A stretch of 64,000 bases of DNA from Gallionellales bacterium GWA2_54_124 (GCA_001801025.1 MGWO01000013.1:264476-328475), one strand, 5' to 3'; numbered from the stretch's first letter, positions 34,625 through 43,338 are shown. Made by a program: numbers and translations. The notes: generated by a model from the letters alone, not told the origin.

Positions 34625-35806
34625 ATGAATACTGAGCTTGCGCACACAAAAGATTGCCTGATGACTACAACTTCTCGTCCGGATATTGCATTCGTGCGTG
34701 GGGAAGGTTCATATCTGTTCGATCAGAACAATCACCGCTATCTGGACTGGGTGCAGGGATGGGCGGTGAATTGTCTGGGTCATTCGCCAGATGTTGTCGT
34801 GCAGGCGCTTTGCAAGCAGGCTTCAATACTGATCAATCCGGGGCCGGCTTTTTACAATGGGCCGGCGCTCGAGCTTGCAGGTCTTCTGACTTCGAACAGT
34901 TGCTTTGATCAGGTGTTCTTTGGCAGCTCCGGCGCAGAAGCCAACGAAGGCGCCATTAAGCTGGCGAGAAAGTGGGGGCGGAAATTCAAAAATGGCGCTT
35001 TCGAGATCATCACCTTCACCAACGGTTTTCATGGGCGGACCCTGGCGACCATGTCGGCAAGCGGTAAGGCCAGTTGGGATACGATCTTTGCACCTCAGGT
35101 GGATGGGTTTCCAAAGGCGGTACTGAATGATCTTGATTCTGTCCGGTCGCTCATCAGCACGAACACCGTAGCCATTATGCTGGAGCCAGTTCAGGGAGAG
35201 GCTGGTGTCATACCTGCGAGTCCAGACTTTCTTATGGGGCTTAGAGCACTTTGCGATGAGAACGACCTGCTGCTGATTGCAGATGAAGTTCAGACGGGTT
35301 GCGGTCGGACAGGGACACTGTTTGCTTATGAACAATATGGCGTTGAACCGGACATCATGACGCTCGGTAAAGGACTCGGCGGCGGTGTGCCAATCTCGGC
35401 GCTTCTGGCTAAACAGTCTTGTGCCTGCTTTGAGCACGGTGATCAGGGAGGAACATTTTCTGGTACCCCGCTCATCACTGCCGCAGGTGTCGCCGTAATA
35501 CAGGCTTTGCTATCTGATGGTTTTTTACATGCTGCCCGTCAGGCAGGCTTGCAACTGGCAGAGGGGCTGTCTGCTATTTCATCAGAATTCAGTCTGGGTG
35601 AGGTACGTGGAAGAGGTTTTCTGCTGGCATTGGAGCTTGCTAACAACACCGGGCCCGAGATCGTTTCTCTTGCGAGGGAGTACGGTTTGTTGCTGAATGC
35701 GCCACGGTCGCACTGTCTGCGTTTTATGCCAGCATTAAACAGCACTCCGGCAGAGATAGACGAAGGGTTGTCGTTGCTAAAGCGGGTGCTGAGGGAGGTG
35801 AAATAA
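34625..35806 (+). CDS. Class III PLP-dependent aminotransferase
   Basis: ArgD-like (acetylornithine/4-aminobutyrate family) enzyme of 393 residues. PLP-site features are FGSSGAEANEGAIKLAR, TNGFHGRTLATMSASG, LIADEVQTGCGRTG and the Schiff-base lysine in DIMTLGKGLGGG, then GTFSGTPL. The substrate cannot be read from the sequence; an omega-amino acid or N-acyl diamine is the family norm. It is the first gene of a four-gene operon, and its stop overlaps the next start as TAATG. A second ATG at 34664 is possible but loses little. It sits right behind a terminator-bearing leader, so expression is probably conditional. Confidence 0.88.
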   Translation: MNTELAHTKDCLMTTTSRPDIAFVRGEGSYLFDQNNHRYLDWVQGWAVNCLGHSPDVVVQALCKQASILINPGPAFYNGPALELAGLLTSNSCFDQVFFGSSGAEANEGAIKLARKWGRKFKNGAFEIITFTNGFHGRTLATMSASGKASWDTIFAPQVDGFPKAVLNDLDSVRSLISTNTVAIMLEPVQGEAGVIPASPDFLMGLRALCDENDLLLIADEVQTGCGRTGTLFAYEQYGVEPDIMTLGKGLGGGVPISALLAKQSCACFEHGDQGGTFSGTPLITAAGVAVIQALLSDGFLHAARQAGLQLAEGLSAISSEFSLGEVRGRGFLLALELANNTGPEIVSLAREYGLLLNAPRSHCLRFMPALNSTPAEIDEGLSLLKRVLREVK

Positions 35807-36429
35807 TGGTTGTTGAAACAACGAAATTGAGCGTCGGGTTATTTTTGTCGGATAGCGAGTACATTGACTGGAAACATTCCGCGATCCTGAATAAGGCAGC
35901 AGAACTGGCTGTTGGCAACTCTGGCGATGAAGCTATCGCCAGGCGTTGCTTTGAGTTTGTTCGCGATACTATCAAGCATAGCTGGGACTATCGGATGAAT
36001 CCGGTTACCTGTAAGGCTTCTGATGTCCTGATGTACGGCACCGGATATTGCTATGCGAAAAGTCATTTGCTGGCAGCACTGCTAAGAGCGAATGGTATTC
36101 CTGCCGGGCTTTGTTATCAGCGACTTGCTGTTGGCACAGAGGGGCCGCCATTTTGTCTGCACGGTCTGAATGCTGTATACCTCGAACAGCATGGCTGGTA
36201 CCGGATCGACGCGCGGGGTAATAAACCTGGCGTGTCGGCTGAGTTTATTCCACCGGTTGAGCAACTGGCATTTTCGCTCATATCCGCTTCGGAAATGGAT
36301 ATTCCCGGTATATGGCTTAATCCGTTACCCGAGGTCATTCATGCGCTGACTCAAAATCCAACCGTCGAGCAGGTTTATGTGAACCTGCCAGATATCAATA
36401 GAGTGCCGCAAGCTGGACTAACCGTGTAG
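35806..36429 (+). CDS. Transglutaminase-like cysteine protein
   Basis: The 207-residue protein has the Cys-His-Asp order of the transglutaminase/arylamine-transferase fold: Cys in MYGTGYCYAKSHLLAALLR, His in FCLHGLNAVYL and Asp in YRIDARGNK. Such bacterial domains act as peptidases, amidases or acyl transferases. It is translationally coupled to the aminotransferase (TAATG). The next gene starts 22 bases after its stop. A role in processing an amino-acid-like small molecule fits the neighbours but is inference. Confidence 0.82.
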   Translation: MVVETTKLSVGLFLSDSEYIDWKHSAILNKAAELAVGNSGDEAIARRCFEFVRDTIKHSWDYRMNPVTCKASDVLMYGTGYCYAKSHLLAALLRANGIPAGLCYQRLAVGTEGPPFCLHGLNAVYLEQHGWYRIDARGNKPGVSAEFIPPVEQLAFSLISASEMDIPGIWLNPLPEVIHALTQNPTVEQVYVNLPDINRVPQAGLTV

Positions 36430-36451
36430 CTCTGAAAGGATCAGAAAGATT

Positions 36452-37090
36452 ATGTACATCCCAAAACAATTCGAAGAAACAGACGTTGAGGTTTTACACG
36501 AGCTGATTCGGATAAAACCACTGGCAACACTCGTTACACTCAATGCTGGTGGTATCGAAGCCAACCATATTCCGCTGATATTGTCGGCGGAAACTAAGCC
36601 TTATGGAACGCTAAGCGGGCACGTGGCGAGATCCAATCCGCTCTGGCAGGATCATCCTGCTGATACCGACGTGCTGGTAATTTTCCACGGCGCTGAAAGC
36701 TATATCACGCCTTCGTGGTACGCCTCCAAGGCGGAATCCGGCAAAGTTGTGCCTACCTGGAACTATGTGAGTGTGCAGGCCAGGGGCAGATTGCGCGTCA
36801 TTCATGAGCCGGACTGGATGCTGTCCCAACTGCAGTCTCTCACGGCACATAATGAAGCCGGCTTTGAACATCCGTGGGCCGTAGCGGACGCGCCACACGA
36901 ATTCACCCGTAAACTGCTGGATGTGATTGTGGGGATTGAGATAGAGATCACCGACCTTAAAGGTAAGTGGAAAGTCAGCCAGAATCGTTCGGATCAGGAT
37001 CGCGCATCCGTTGTCAGCGGGCTGACCAACACAGGGCAACATGAAATGGCGGCGCTCGTTAAGGGTTGCTCGAAGGACTGTGCAATATGA
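36452..37090 (+). CDS. PaiB-like FMN-binding protein
   Basis: A 212-residue member of the PaiB / FMN-binding split-barrel family. MYIPKQFEE at the start, GTLSGHVARSNPLW, VIFHGAESYITPSWY and VVPTWNYVSVQARG are all characteristic. Bacillus PaiB is described as a negative regulator of sporulation genes together with the acetyltransferase PaiA; most relatives are probably flavin enzymes. AAAGGA precedes the ATG. The stop overlaps the next start as ATGA, so it works with the PhzF-like protein. Confidence 0.88.
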   Translation: MYIPKQFEETDVEVLHELIRIKPLATLVTLNAGGIEANHIPLILSAETKPYGTLSGHVARSNPLWQDHPADTDVLVIFHGAESYITPSWYASKAESGKVVPTWNYVSVQARGRLRVIHEPDWMLSQLQSLTAHNEAGFEHPWAVADAPHEFTRKLLDVIVGIEIEITDLKGKWKVSQNRSDQDRASVVSGLTNTGQHEMAALVKGCSKDCAI

Positions 37091-37866
37091 AGATCAGACA
37101 ATTTCAAGTGGATGCGTTCGCGGAGCGGGTTTTTGAGGGCAACCCGGCAGCGGTGTGTCCGCTCGATCACTGGCTTGAGGACAACTTGTTGCAATCCATC
37201 GCTGAGGAAAATAATCTGTCCGAAACGGCATTCTTCGTCCCCTCTGAAAAAGGCTACGAATTACGATGGTTTACACCCGTTACTGAAGTTGATCTGTGTG
37301 GTCATGCAACGCTTGCAGCAGCTCATGTCTTATTTGAGGAGCTTGGTTACACCAGACAGAGCATCACCTTTGAGACACGCAGCGGTGACCTGTTTGTAGA
37401 AAGGGTTGGCATTCGCCTGAAGATGGATTTTCCTGCGTGCCCAGCCGTTCCGTGCGAAATGTCGGAGTTACTAACCAAGGGGCTGGGGCGACGTCCTATT
37501 GAAGTACTGGCCGCAGACGACTACATGGCGGTATTCGAAAGTGAAGATATTGTGCGAGCCATCAGGCCGGATCAGGCTTTACTGGCTCAGCTTGATTTAC
37601 GCGGTGTCATCATTACGGCTCCAGGCGTTGAGGTGGATTTTGTCAGCAGGTTCTTTGCACCGAAGTTTGGCATACCGGAAGACCCTGTAACCGGGTCTGC
37701 TCACTGCGCACTGACGCCGTACTGGGCGATAAAACTTGGGAAAAACCGTTTGATAGCACGACAAATCTCTAAGCGTGGGGGGCGCCTCGCTTGTGAGTTC
37801 AATGGTGGCAGGGTGACTCTCTCCGGAAGTGCGATTACATTTATGGATGCGAAAATCTCGGTTTGA
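37087..37866 (+). CDS. PhzF-like isomerase
   Basis: Member of the PhzF/diaminopimelate-epimerase-like superfamily, 259 residues. Signatures are QVDAFAERVFEGNPAAVC at the N-terminus, the catalytic Glu in EENNLSETAFF, the anion-binding DLCGHATLAAAHV, and RFFAPKFGIPEDPVTGSAH in the second half. PhzF isomerises a dihydro-hydroxyanthranilate in phenazine synthesis, but most relatives act on other compounds and no other phz gene is here. The start overlaps the PaiB stop (ATGA). It is the last gene of the operon; no terminator is obvious after it. Confidence 0.88.
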   Translation: MKIRQFQVDAFAERVFEGNPAAVCPLDHWLEDNLLQSIAEENNLSETAFFVPSEKGYELRWFTPVTEVDLCGHATLAAAHVLFEELGYTRQSITFETRSGDLFVERVGIRLKMDFPACPAVPCEMSELLTKGLGRRPIEVLAADDYMAVFESEDIVRAIRPDQALLAQLDLRGVIITAPGVEVDFVSRFFAPKFGIPEDPVTGSAHCALTPYWAIKLGKNRLIARQISKRGGRLACEFNGGRVTLSGSAITFMDAKISV

Positions 37867-37964
37867 GGCTTTCCCGTATGCAGGTGATGTTTTATTGCTG
37901 ATCACGGATCACAGCATCAGGAGTTCTGGCAAAATTATGGTGAATTTTTATGATAGGTGCGCAG

Positions 37965-38705
37965 ATGAATACCAAAAACCAATGGCCTCCTATTTTTCTG
38001 AAGGAGTACGCAGCTAAGCAGCTTGCATCCACCACGCCACTGACGGATGTACAGAAGCTGGCGCTTCAACGGTTCATATCAGTCGATTTAATTAATCAAA
38101 GACTACTCTACTATTCACTGCGCGACCAACATCCACAGGCGGTTGTAGATAAATACTTCATTGAGGTATATGAATTTTATCTGGATGTTGAATTGTTCCA
38201 GCCATGCCGTCAGATTGACCATAAGGATTGGTTACGAAAACTAACCAAGGAGTCGGGAAAAGTTGCAGCTACAGTGAGCTCGCCCCCTTCACCTTCCATT
38301 AGCCTGCCTTCTGAACTAAACAACGTCAACGCACTTATTATTGCTGGCCTGACAAATCTCGGTGACGAAATTGCCATCGCACAGTTCGAGGAAATTGATC
38401 CCTATTTGAAACGGACACTGCAAAAAATACCTATATCACTGTTGCTGGATACGGTTGTCCAAATTGCACAAAGAGAACTCGGTTCACCACCAACGCATTA
38501 TTGGGAAAGTGAGTACGGAATTAAGTCGCCACGCAAACATGGAGATGGAGGGGAAATTGCGTACGAGCAAATTATGATCAAGGGAGTGAAAAAGATAACC
38601 CGAAAAGTCTTCAACGCACCCCACCACGAGGTGGTTGCGACTATAGTTAACACCCTTTTGGAAACCGACTTTACGGCTGATTCTATTAGCAAGACTCCGG
38701 TCTGA
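37965..38705 (+). CDS. Unrecognised 246-residue protein
   Basis: No family recognised. The protein is soluble and mostly helical, with LYYSLRDQHPQAVVDKYFIE early, a Ser/Pro-rich linker (TVSSPPSPSISLP) near residue 105, and a C-terminal domain with KKITRKVFNAPHHEVVATIV. I prefer the ATG at 37965 (AGGT ahead); one five codons earlier is possible. It follows the PhzF gene by 98 bases and is followed by a 12-base inverted repeat, then by the phage-like genes. It may be the first gene of the integrated element or the last of the older chromosome; the sequence does not decide. Confidence 0.65.
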   Translation: MNTKNQWPPIFLKEYAAKQLASTTPLTDVQKLALQRFISVDLINQRLLYYSLRDQHPQAVVDKYFIEVYEFYLDVELFQPCRQIDHKDWLRKLTKESGKVAATVSSPPSPSISLPSELNNVNALIIAGLTNLGDEIAIAQFEEIDPYLKRTLQKIPISLLLDTVVQIAQRELGSPPTHYWESEYGIKSPRKHGDGGEIAYEQIMIKGVKKITRKVFNAPHHEVVATIVNTLLETDFTADSISKTPV

Positions 38706-38710
38706 CCATT

Positions 38711-38750
38711 CAGGAAGATTCGACCTCTTTTTTTGTAACGAATCTTCCTG
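38711..38750. repeat. 12-base inverted repeat
   Basis: CAGGAAGATTCG (38711-38722) and CGAATCTTCCTG (38739-38750) are perfect inverted copies around a T-rich 16-base loop, six bases after a stop codon. It may be a terminator with its T-tract in the loop, or a recombinase site at the element edge. Confidence 0.55.
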
Positions 38751-38784
38751 GAGACTATTTCGCATGACTCGCAGAATACTCGTG

Positions 38785-38798
38785 CTGGCATATGCCAG
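38785..38798. promoter_or_regulatory. Palindrome ahead of the methyltransferase
   Basis: CTGGCATATGCCAG is a perfect 14-base palindrome ending eight bases before the GAGGAG ribosome site of the ParB-methyltransferase gene; a likely operator. Confidence 0.45.
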
Positions 38799-38818
38799 TG
38801 CATTCTGAGGAGTCAATT

Positions 38819-40207
38819 ATGAGCGAAGCTGTTGGTCCTTCCGCTACCTGCGGAAGCAAGCAAATTGAAGTCCACGGCATCACTGCCGGTGGAATCATAG
38901 AACGATCACCTGACGATCTGAAACCCTGGCCGGACAATCCCAGAACCCATTCGGACAAGCAACTAACCAAACTCAAGGCCAGCATTCGCAAGTTTGGATT
39001 TACTGCTCCCGTCCTTACGGATGAACATGGAACGATCCTCAGCGGTCACGGCCGGGTCGAGGCGGCCAAGTCACTGAGTCTGCCCAGTATTCCGGTACGG
39101 GTCATTCCCGGACTGACTGAAGCTCAGAAACGCGCCTACGTCATCGCTGACAATAAAATCGCCGAACAGTCGAAATGGGATAGCGGACTGCTCAAGTCCG
39201 AGCTTGAGCTCCTCATGCAGGAAGAGTTCGAAATCGAAACCACCGGCTTCAGCACCGCTGAAATCGACCTGATGTTCGATACACCAAACGAACAGGAAAA
39301 CGTCAATCCGGATGACCTCAAGCCAGAAGATATCACTCCGGAAGTCATTTCCTGCCTGGGTGATCTCTGGCAACTGGGGAACCATCGACTGCTCTGCGGC
39401 AATTCACTGGATGCCTCAAGCTACGAGATTATGCTTCAAGGCAGTTCAGTGCAAATGGTGATCACAGACTTCCCGTACAACGTGGCCATTAATGGACACG
39501 TCTGTGGGAGCGGGAAGGTCAAGCACAAAGAATTTCAAATGGCATCCGGCGAGATGTCGGCAGCGGAGTTCACAACATTCTTAAGTCATGCATTCACCCA
39601 TCTGCATACTTTTTCGCAGGACGGCGCCATCGTGTACGGATTTATGGACTGGCGTCACATACGGGAAATTCTGGATGCAGCACAATCAATGTTCGGGGTA
39701 CCACGTCAACTGTGCATCTGGGCAAAAGACAACGGTGGCATGGGGACATTCTACCGAAGTCAGCACGAATTAGTGTTCGTGTTCAAGAAGGGTGATGCTC
39801 CGCACATCAACAACTTCGAGTTAGGGCAACACGGACGCTACCGCACCAATGTATGGAATTACCCCGGAGTAAATACCTTCAAGGGTAAGGGCTACGAGTT
39901 GCTGGCACTACACCCTACTGTCAAACCTGTCAGTCTCATCGCCGATGCCATCCGCGACTGTAGTCATCGCAATGGCATTGTACTGGATCCTTTTGCGGGC
40001 AGTGGCACGATTTTAATCGCTGCCGAACGTACCGGCCGGCATGCACGTGCAATCGAACTCGATCCTCAGTATGTCGACGTAGCAATCATGCGCTGGCAAC
40101 GCGTCACGGGCAAGCAGGCGGTGCTTACAGCTACCGGCCAAACTTGGGAACAAGTTCGTGAAGAACGCTTATCGGTAAAGCATGAAGGGGCACAGCATGA
40201 ACTATGA
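38819..40207 (+). CDS. ParB-domain / DNA methyltransferase fusion
   Basis: Phage-type DNA modification protein of 462 residues. The N-terminal ParB/Srx-like domain has NPRTHSDKQL (40-49) and LSGHGRVEAAK (74-84). The C-terminal N6-adenine/N4-cytosine methyltransferase has the beta-class order, motif IV first (TDFPYN, 216-221) and the SAM-binding PFAGSGT (391-397) near the end. Motif IV reads DFPY rather than the usual DPPY, so activity is uncertain. I chose the ATG at 38819 (GAGGAG seven bases ahead) over the open frame start at 38792. Its end overlaps the DUF5681 gene by 11 bases. This gene order is common in terminase-bearing elements. Confidence 0.88.
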   Translation: MSEAVGPSATCGSKQIEVHGITAGGIIERSPDDLKPWPDNPRTHSDKQLTKLKASIRKFGFTAPVLTDEHGTILSGHGRVEAAKSLSLPSIPVRVIPGLTEAQKRAYVIADNKIAEQSKWDSGLLKSELELLMQEEFEIETTGFSTAEIDLMFDTPNEQENVNPDDLKPEDITPEVISCLGDLWQLGNHRLLCGNSLDASSYEIMLQGSSVQMVITDFPYNVAINGHVCGSGKVKHKEFQMASGEMSAAEFTTFLSHAFTHLHTFSQDGAIVYGFMDWRHIREILDAAQSMFGVPRQLCIWAKDNGGMGTFYRSQHELVFVFKKGDAPHINNFELGQHGRYRTNVWNYPGVNTFKGKGYELLALHPTVKPVSLIADAIRDCSHRNGIVLDPFAGSGTILIAAERTGRHARAIELDPQYVDVAIMRWQRVTGKQAVLTATGQTWEQVREERLSVKHEGAQHEL

Positions 40208-40592
40208 AATCGGATATCGCCGTCCGCCGAAAAGCGGACAGTTCAAGCAAGGCCAGTCAGGCAACCCTAAAGGGCGGCCAAAAGGTTCAGCAAACTTTCT
40301 GACACTGCTGGAACAGGAGTTGGCACAGGCAATCACCGTCAACGAAAACGGTAAGAAGAAAACGATCACGAGGTTACAGGCCATGGTGAAGCGGCTAGTC
40401 GCCGAAGCGCTTCAGGGAAACCATAAAACCATGATGACAATGGTCGAGATTCTGCGCCGGAATGGCAAATTCGAGGATACAGATATCGACAGTCTGCTGC
40501 CTGATGACTACGAGTCCATCCTGGATAGCTATGTCACTGACCGGGCTAAGAGTACAACCAAAAAATCAACCCGAACATCTACTAAGGAATAA
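40197..40592 (+). CDS. DUF5681-domain protein
   Basis: Small phage-associated protein of 131 residues. The N-terminal motif GYRRPPKSGQFKQGQSGNP followed by KGRPKGS defines DUF5681, which is regularly found directly upstream of terminase genes and may serve as a small-terminase or DNA-binding partner. The rest is helical and lysine-rich at the end (RAKSTTKKSTRTSTKE). I used the ATG at 40197, which has AAGGGG ahead; another at 40182 is possible. The terminase gene starts three bases after its stop. Confidence 0.85.
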   Translation: MNYEIGYRRPPKSGQFKQGQSGNPKGRPKGSANFLTLLEQELAQAITVNENGKKKTITRLQAMVKRLVAEALQGNHKTMMTMVEILRRNGKFEDTDIDSLLPDDYESILDSYVTDRAKSTTKKSTRTSTKE

Positions 40593-40595
40593 ATC

Positions 40596-42008
40596 ATGAA
40601 CATGACAACTAAAGAAGCATATCTGGCTGCGATTGCCGCCGACCTGAAAGTATTTACGAAGCACGCATTCAACACCATCTTTCCAGACAAAGAATTCCTG
40701 GACAACTGGCACGTTGATGCCATTATCCATCATCTGGAACTTTGCATGAAAGGCGAGATGCCAAGGCTGATTATCAACATGCCTCCGCGTCATCTGAAAT
40801 CCTTCATCGCCTCCGTCGTGTTACCGGCTTTCATTCTTAGCCGTGACCCATCAGCCAAAATCATCTGCATCAGCTATTCAGATGATTTAGCCAGAATGCT
40901 GGCACGTGACTTCCGGCGGATTGTCGAGAGTCACTGGTATCAGAAAATTTTTACGCAGGTACGCATTCTGAAAACTACCGAAAATGAGTTCGTGACGGAC
41001 AAAGGTGGCTTCAGATTTGCCACCTCCGTTGGGGGCACTTTGACTGGCAGAGGTGGAGATTTCATCATAGTCGACGACCCGATCAAGCCAGAGGATACGA
41101 TGTCGGAGAGAGTCCGTCAGACAACCAATGAATGGTACAAGAGCACATTGCTCAGCAGACTGGATGACAAAAAACGCAGTGTACTTATTCTGGTCATGCA
41201 ACGTCTGCACGTGAACGACCTTACTGGATTCGTTGAAAGCAGCGGTGGATTCCAGAAATTATCTTTGCCCGCTATTGCCCCCAGGGACGAGCACATCGCA
41301 ATCGGCACAGGGGAATTCCATTATCGTCTGGCTGGCACTGCTCTTCATGAAGAGCGTGAGGGTGTTGATACACTCAACAATATCCGTAATGAGGTTGGCA
41401 CTTTCAACTTTGCAGCGCAGTACCAGCAACGTCCTGAAACACCCGATGGCAGTTTATTCAAACGAAAATGGTTCAGAATCATCACAAAACCACCTGAAAT
41501 CAACATTAATGGCTACATGATCGTCAGCATTGATGCCGCATTATCAACGTCCGACACTGCAGACTATACGGCGATCAGCCTGATTTACTCAGACAACCAG
41601 CAGCATTATGTACTCTCTTCAGAGCGCGGACGCTGGGACTACGAAATGCTGAGGGAAAAAGCTCTGGCCTACGTTCGCCTATACGGGGACCAAGTCACAT
41701 TCCTCGTTGAAGCTGCCGGCGCCGGCATTTCCTTAATTCAGTCCCTGAGGAAATCCGGGGTGAGATGTTTTCACCATACACCTAGGAACGACAAAGTAAC
41801 TCGCGCGGCGTTGGTACTTCCAATCATTCAATCTGGTCGTGTGCACATTGTCAGCAGACAGGGACATAACAACTGGGTGGAACCTTATCTCAACGAATTG
41901 GTGAACTTCCCGAATGGCCGATTTGATGACCAAGTTGATAGTTTAGTTCAGGCTCTACGCTGGGCTGAGCCCAAAGTAAATTCAAAAATGAACGTATATT
42001 TTTACTAA
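40596..42008 (+). CDS. terL: Phage terminase large subunit
   Basis: DNA-packaging motor of 470 residues. The ATPase half has the Walker A variant MPPRHLKSF (about 62-70), SYSDDLARMLARDF, and Walker B FIIVDDP (156-162). The nuclease half has the first Asp in IVSIDAALSTSD (about 312), and later acidic residues in EAAGAG and FDDQVDSLVQALRWA. Both halves look intact. No portal, protease or capsid gene follows, which is unusual for a prophage; the element may package itself in another phage's particles or no longer package at all. A hairpin follows at 42023. Confidence 0.92.
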   Translation: MNMTTKEAYLAAIAADLKVFTKHAFNTIFPDKEFLDNWHVDAIIHHLELCMKGEMPRLIINMPPRHLKSFIASVVLPAFILSRDPSAKIICISYSDDLARMLARDFRRIVESHWYQKIFTQVRILKTTENEFVTDKGGFRFATSVGGTLTGRGGDFIIVDDPIKPEDTMSERVRQTTNEWYKSTLLSRLDDKKRSVLILVMQRLHVNDLTGFVESSGGFQKLSLPAIAPRDEHIAIGTGEFHYRLAGTALHEEREGVDTLNNIRNEVGTFNFAAQYQQRPETPDGSLFKRKWFRIITKPPEININGYMIVSIDAALSTSDTADYTAISLIYSDNQQHYVLSSERGRWDYEMLREKALAYVRLYGDQVTFLVEAAGAGISLIQSLRKSGVRCFHHTPRNDKVTRAALVLPIIQSGRVHIVSRQGHNNWVEPYLNELVNFPNGRFDDQVDSLVQALRWAEPKVNSKMNVYFY

Positions 42009-42022
42009 GGCTTTGGGAATGT

Positions 42023-42055
42023 CGGCCTTGCGGTTTCAAATTGCAAGGCCGACGC
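42023..42055 (+). terminator. Hairpin behind the terminase gene
   Basis: GTCGGCCTTGC (42023-42033) and GCAAGGCCGAC (42045-42055) form a perfect 11-base stem 15 bases after the stop. The T-tract is weak (GCTGTTTG). Confidence 0.65.
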
Positions 42056-42172
42056 TGTTTGCACGTCATTATGAGGTAAATAACACCGCGACTGTAGTCG
42101 TTACAGCCCGCTTGCAGAACATATTAAATAAAACCGCTACCTCACCTTTTTTACCGACAGCCTGCATAAACA

Positions 42173-42230
42173 ACTTGATATGTTCCGCCTTCAGAGCGTT
42201 ACTGGTGTACCGCCACACTGCCCGTGACGG
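42173..42230 (+). repeat. 58-base conserved element, copy 1
   Basis: Matches 56037-56094 at about 50 of 58 positions, with 32 bases identical (42185-42216). It can fold: CGTTAC (42197-42202) with GTGACG (42224-42229) around an inner TGGTG/CGCCA hairpin. A start codon follows 20 bases after it. It is likely a shared promoter, leader or binding site of the element. Confidence 0.8.
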
Positions 42231-42250
42231 AGCTTACTTAGGAGTACACC

Positions 42251-42367
42251 ATGTCAATTGATGAAACACCCGCACCAACAAATAATGAGCAAATGAACCT
42301 CGCCGACCTTCGCGCCACATCATCTGACCTGAGGCAAAATCTTAGGAGGTGCATGAATGGCCGCTGA
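42251..42367 (+). CDS. 38-residue leader protein
   Basis: Short frame beginning MSIDETPAPTNNEQMN, with AGGAG nine bases ahead of its ATG, directly downstream of the 58-base element. It overlaps the next gene by 11 bases, and that gene's AGGAGG lies inside it, so it may serve translational coupling. The sequence is hydrophilic and helical; no function can be named. Confidence 0.5.
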   Translation: MSIDETPAPTNNEQMNLADLRATSSDLRQNLRRCMNGR

Positions 42368-42791
42368 AAATTCAGACCGGAATATTTACACCCGGATATT
42401 CCAGAAGCTGCAAAAAGTCATACCTGCACTCTCAGACATTGAGGAACGCGGCAAATCAGTCATACCAAATTTCATGGCATTGAATCTGGATGTTATACAC
42501 AAACGCTCCAGCCGCATCATCATCGCACTGTCCCACTACTACAAGCACTCATCCGGCGACCTGATTCCTGACCCGGATATGGAGATTGCGGTGTATCCGG
42601 GTCAGGAATTAGCGGAAGCACTCACCTATCAGGACAGCGACTGCTATCGCCGCGTATATGCCGACAACAACACGACAGAGGATATCAAGGCAAAGAAAGA
42701 ATTGAATACTTTCCTCGAACAGTGGCTGTCCAATTTGATTGAGCAAGGCCACCACATCAAGATTGAACCGGAGGCTGACGATGGAGAGTGA
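42357..42791 (+). CDS. DUF6908-like protein of the element
   Basis: Soluble 144-residue protein. The stretch IIIALSHYYKHSSGDLIPDP followed by DMEIAVYPGQELAEALTYQD looks like the DUF6908 type found in plasmids and phage-like elements; this assignment is from memory and tentative. AGGAGG stands ahead of the ATG. It is the last rightward gene of the left half of the element; the cargo starts right after it. The function is unknown. Confidence 0.65.
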   Translation: MAAENSDRNIYTRIFQKLQKVIPALSDIEERGKSVIPNFMALNLDVIHKRSSRIIIALSHYYKHSSGDLIPDPDMEIAVYPGQELAEALTYQDSDCYRRVYADNNTTEDIKAKKELNTFLEQWLSNLIEQGHHIKIEPEADDGE

Positions 42792-42795
42792 TGCG

Positions 42796-43107
42796 TTAGC
42801 CGGGGCGAATGACTGTGACAGCTCGGCGCAATTCAGCTTCGTCCATGATGCTGATCGACTGCACCAACCTGTCGCGCAGCATGTCGGCGGTTTCGTCTTC
42901 GGGGAAGATGAAGAATTCTTTCAGCGGGACGTGCAAGTGTTTGGCAATCAGTTCCAGCGTATCAAGGCTCGGGTAATGGATGCCACGCTCCAAACGAGAC
43001 AAATGGCGCGGAGCAATTTGCACTCGCTCAGCCAACTTTTCTTGTGTCAGGTCAGCCTTATTGCGGAGCTCCTTGATCCTACGCCCCAGCTTTTGTCGTG
43101 TGTCCAT
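42796..43107 (-). CDS. Cro/CI-type HTH regulator
   Basis: A 103-residue single-domain repressor-like protein. The helix-turn-helix is LTQEKLAERVQIAPRHLSRL (about 20-39) followed by ERGIHYPSLDTLELIAKHL. The C-terminal tail is acidic (FPEDETADMLRDRLVQSIS). Size and type match restriction-modification control (C) proteins as well as phage regulators. A Dcm-like methylase lies 3.4 kb to the right and a restriction gene 12 kb to the right, so control of those genes is possible but not shown. A dyad at 43122-43141, 15 bases ahead of its start, suggests autoregulation. Confidence 0.88.
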   Translation of the reverse strand: MDTRQKLGRRIKELRNKADLTQEKLAERVQIAPRHLSRLERGIHYPSLDTLELIAKHLHVPLKEFFIFPEDETADMLRDRLVQSISIMDEAELRRAVTVIRPG

Positions 43108-43121
43108 CCAGCCCCCTGTAT

Positions 43122-43141
43122 TGTGGGGCTAATTTCCCACA
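43122..43141. promoter_or_regulatory. Candidate operator of the HTH regulator
   Basis: TGTGGG-gctaattt-CCCACA is a perfect dyad, overlapping a second one (AGCCCC/GGGGCT). It lies between the HTH gene and the divergent secreted-protein gene. Confidence 0.5.
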
Positions 43142-43338
43142 TGGGCGGAAGTAACAACAGTTTGCCCGACATTCACAAATTGCAATTAAATCACCGCCAA
43201 ACATTCCCTTTGCTCGTTTCTGCCGATACAATCCGCCGCCAGACATTTACTTTTATGCTTAACGGGGGCACAAAACACCTCAATAAAGTTTCGTCGCACA
43301 GCCTGAATGTCCAATTTAACTTATGAAAATACGGAAAA

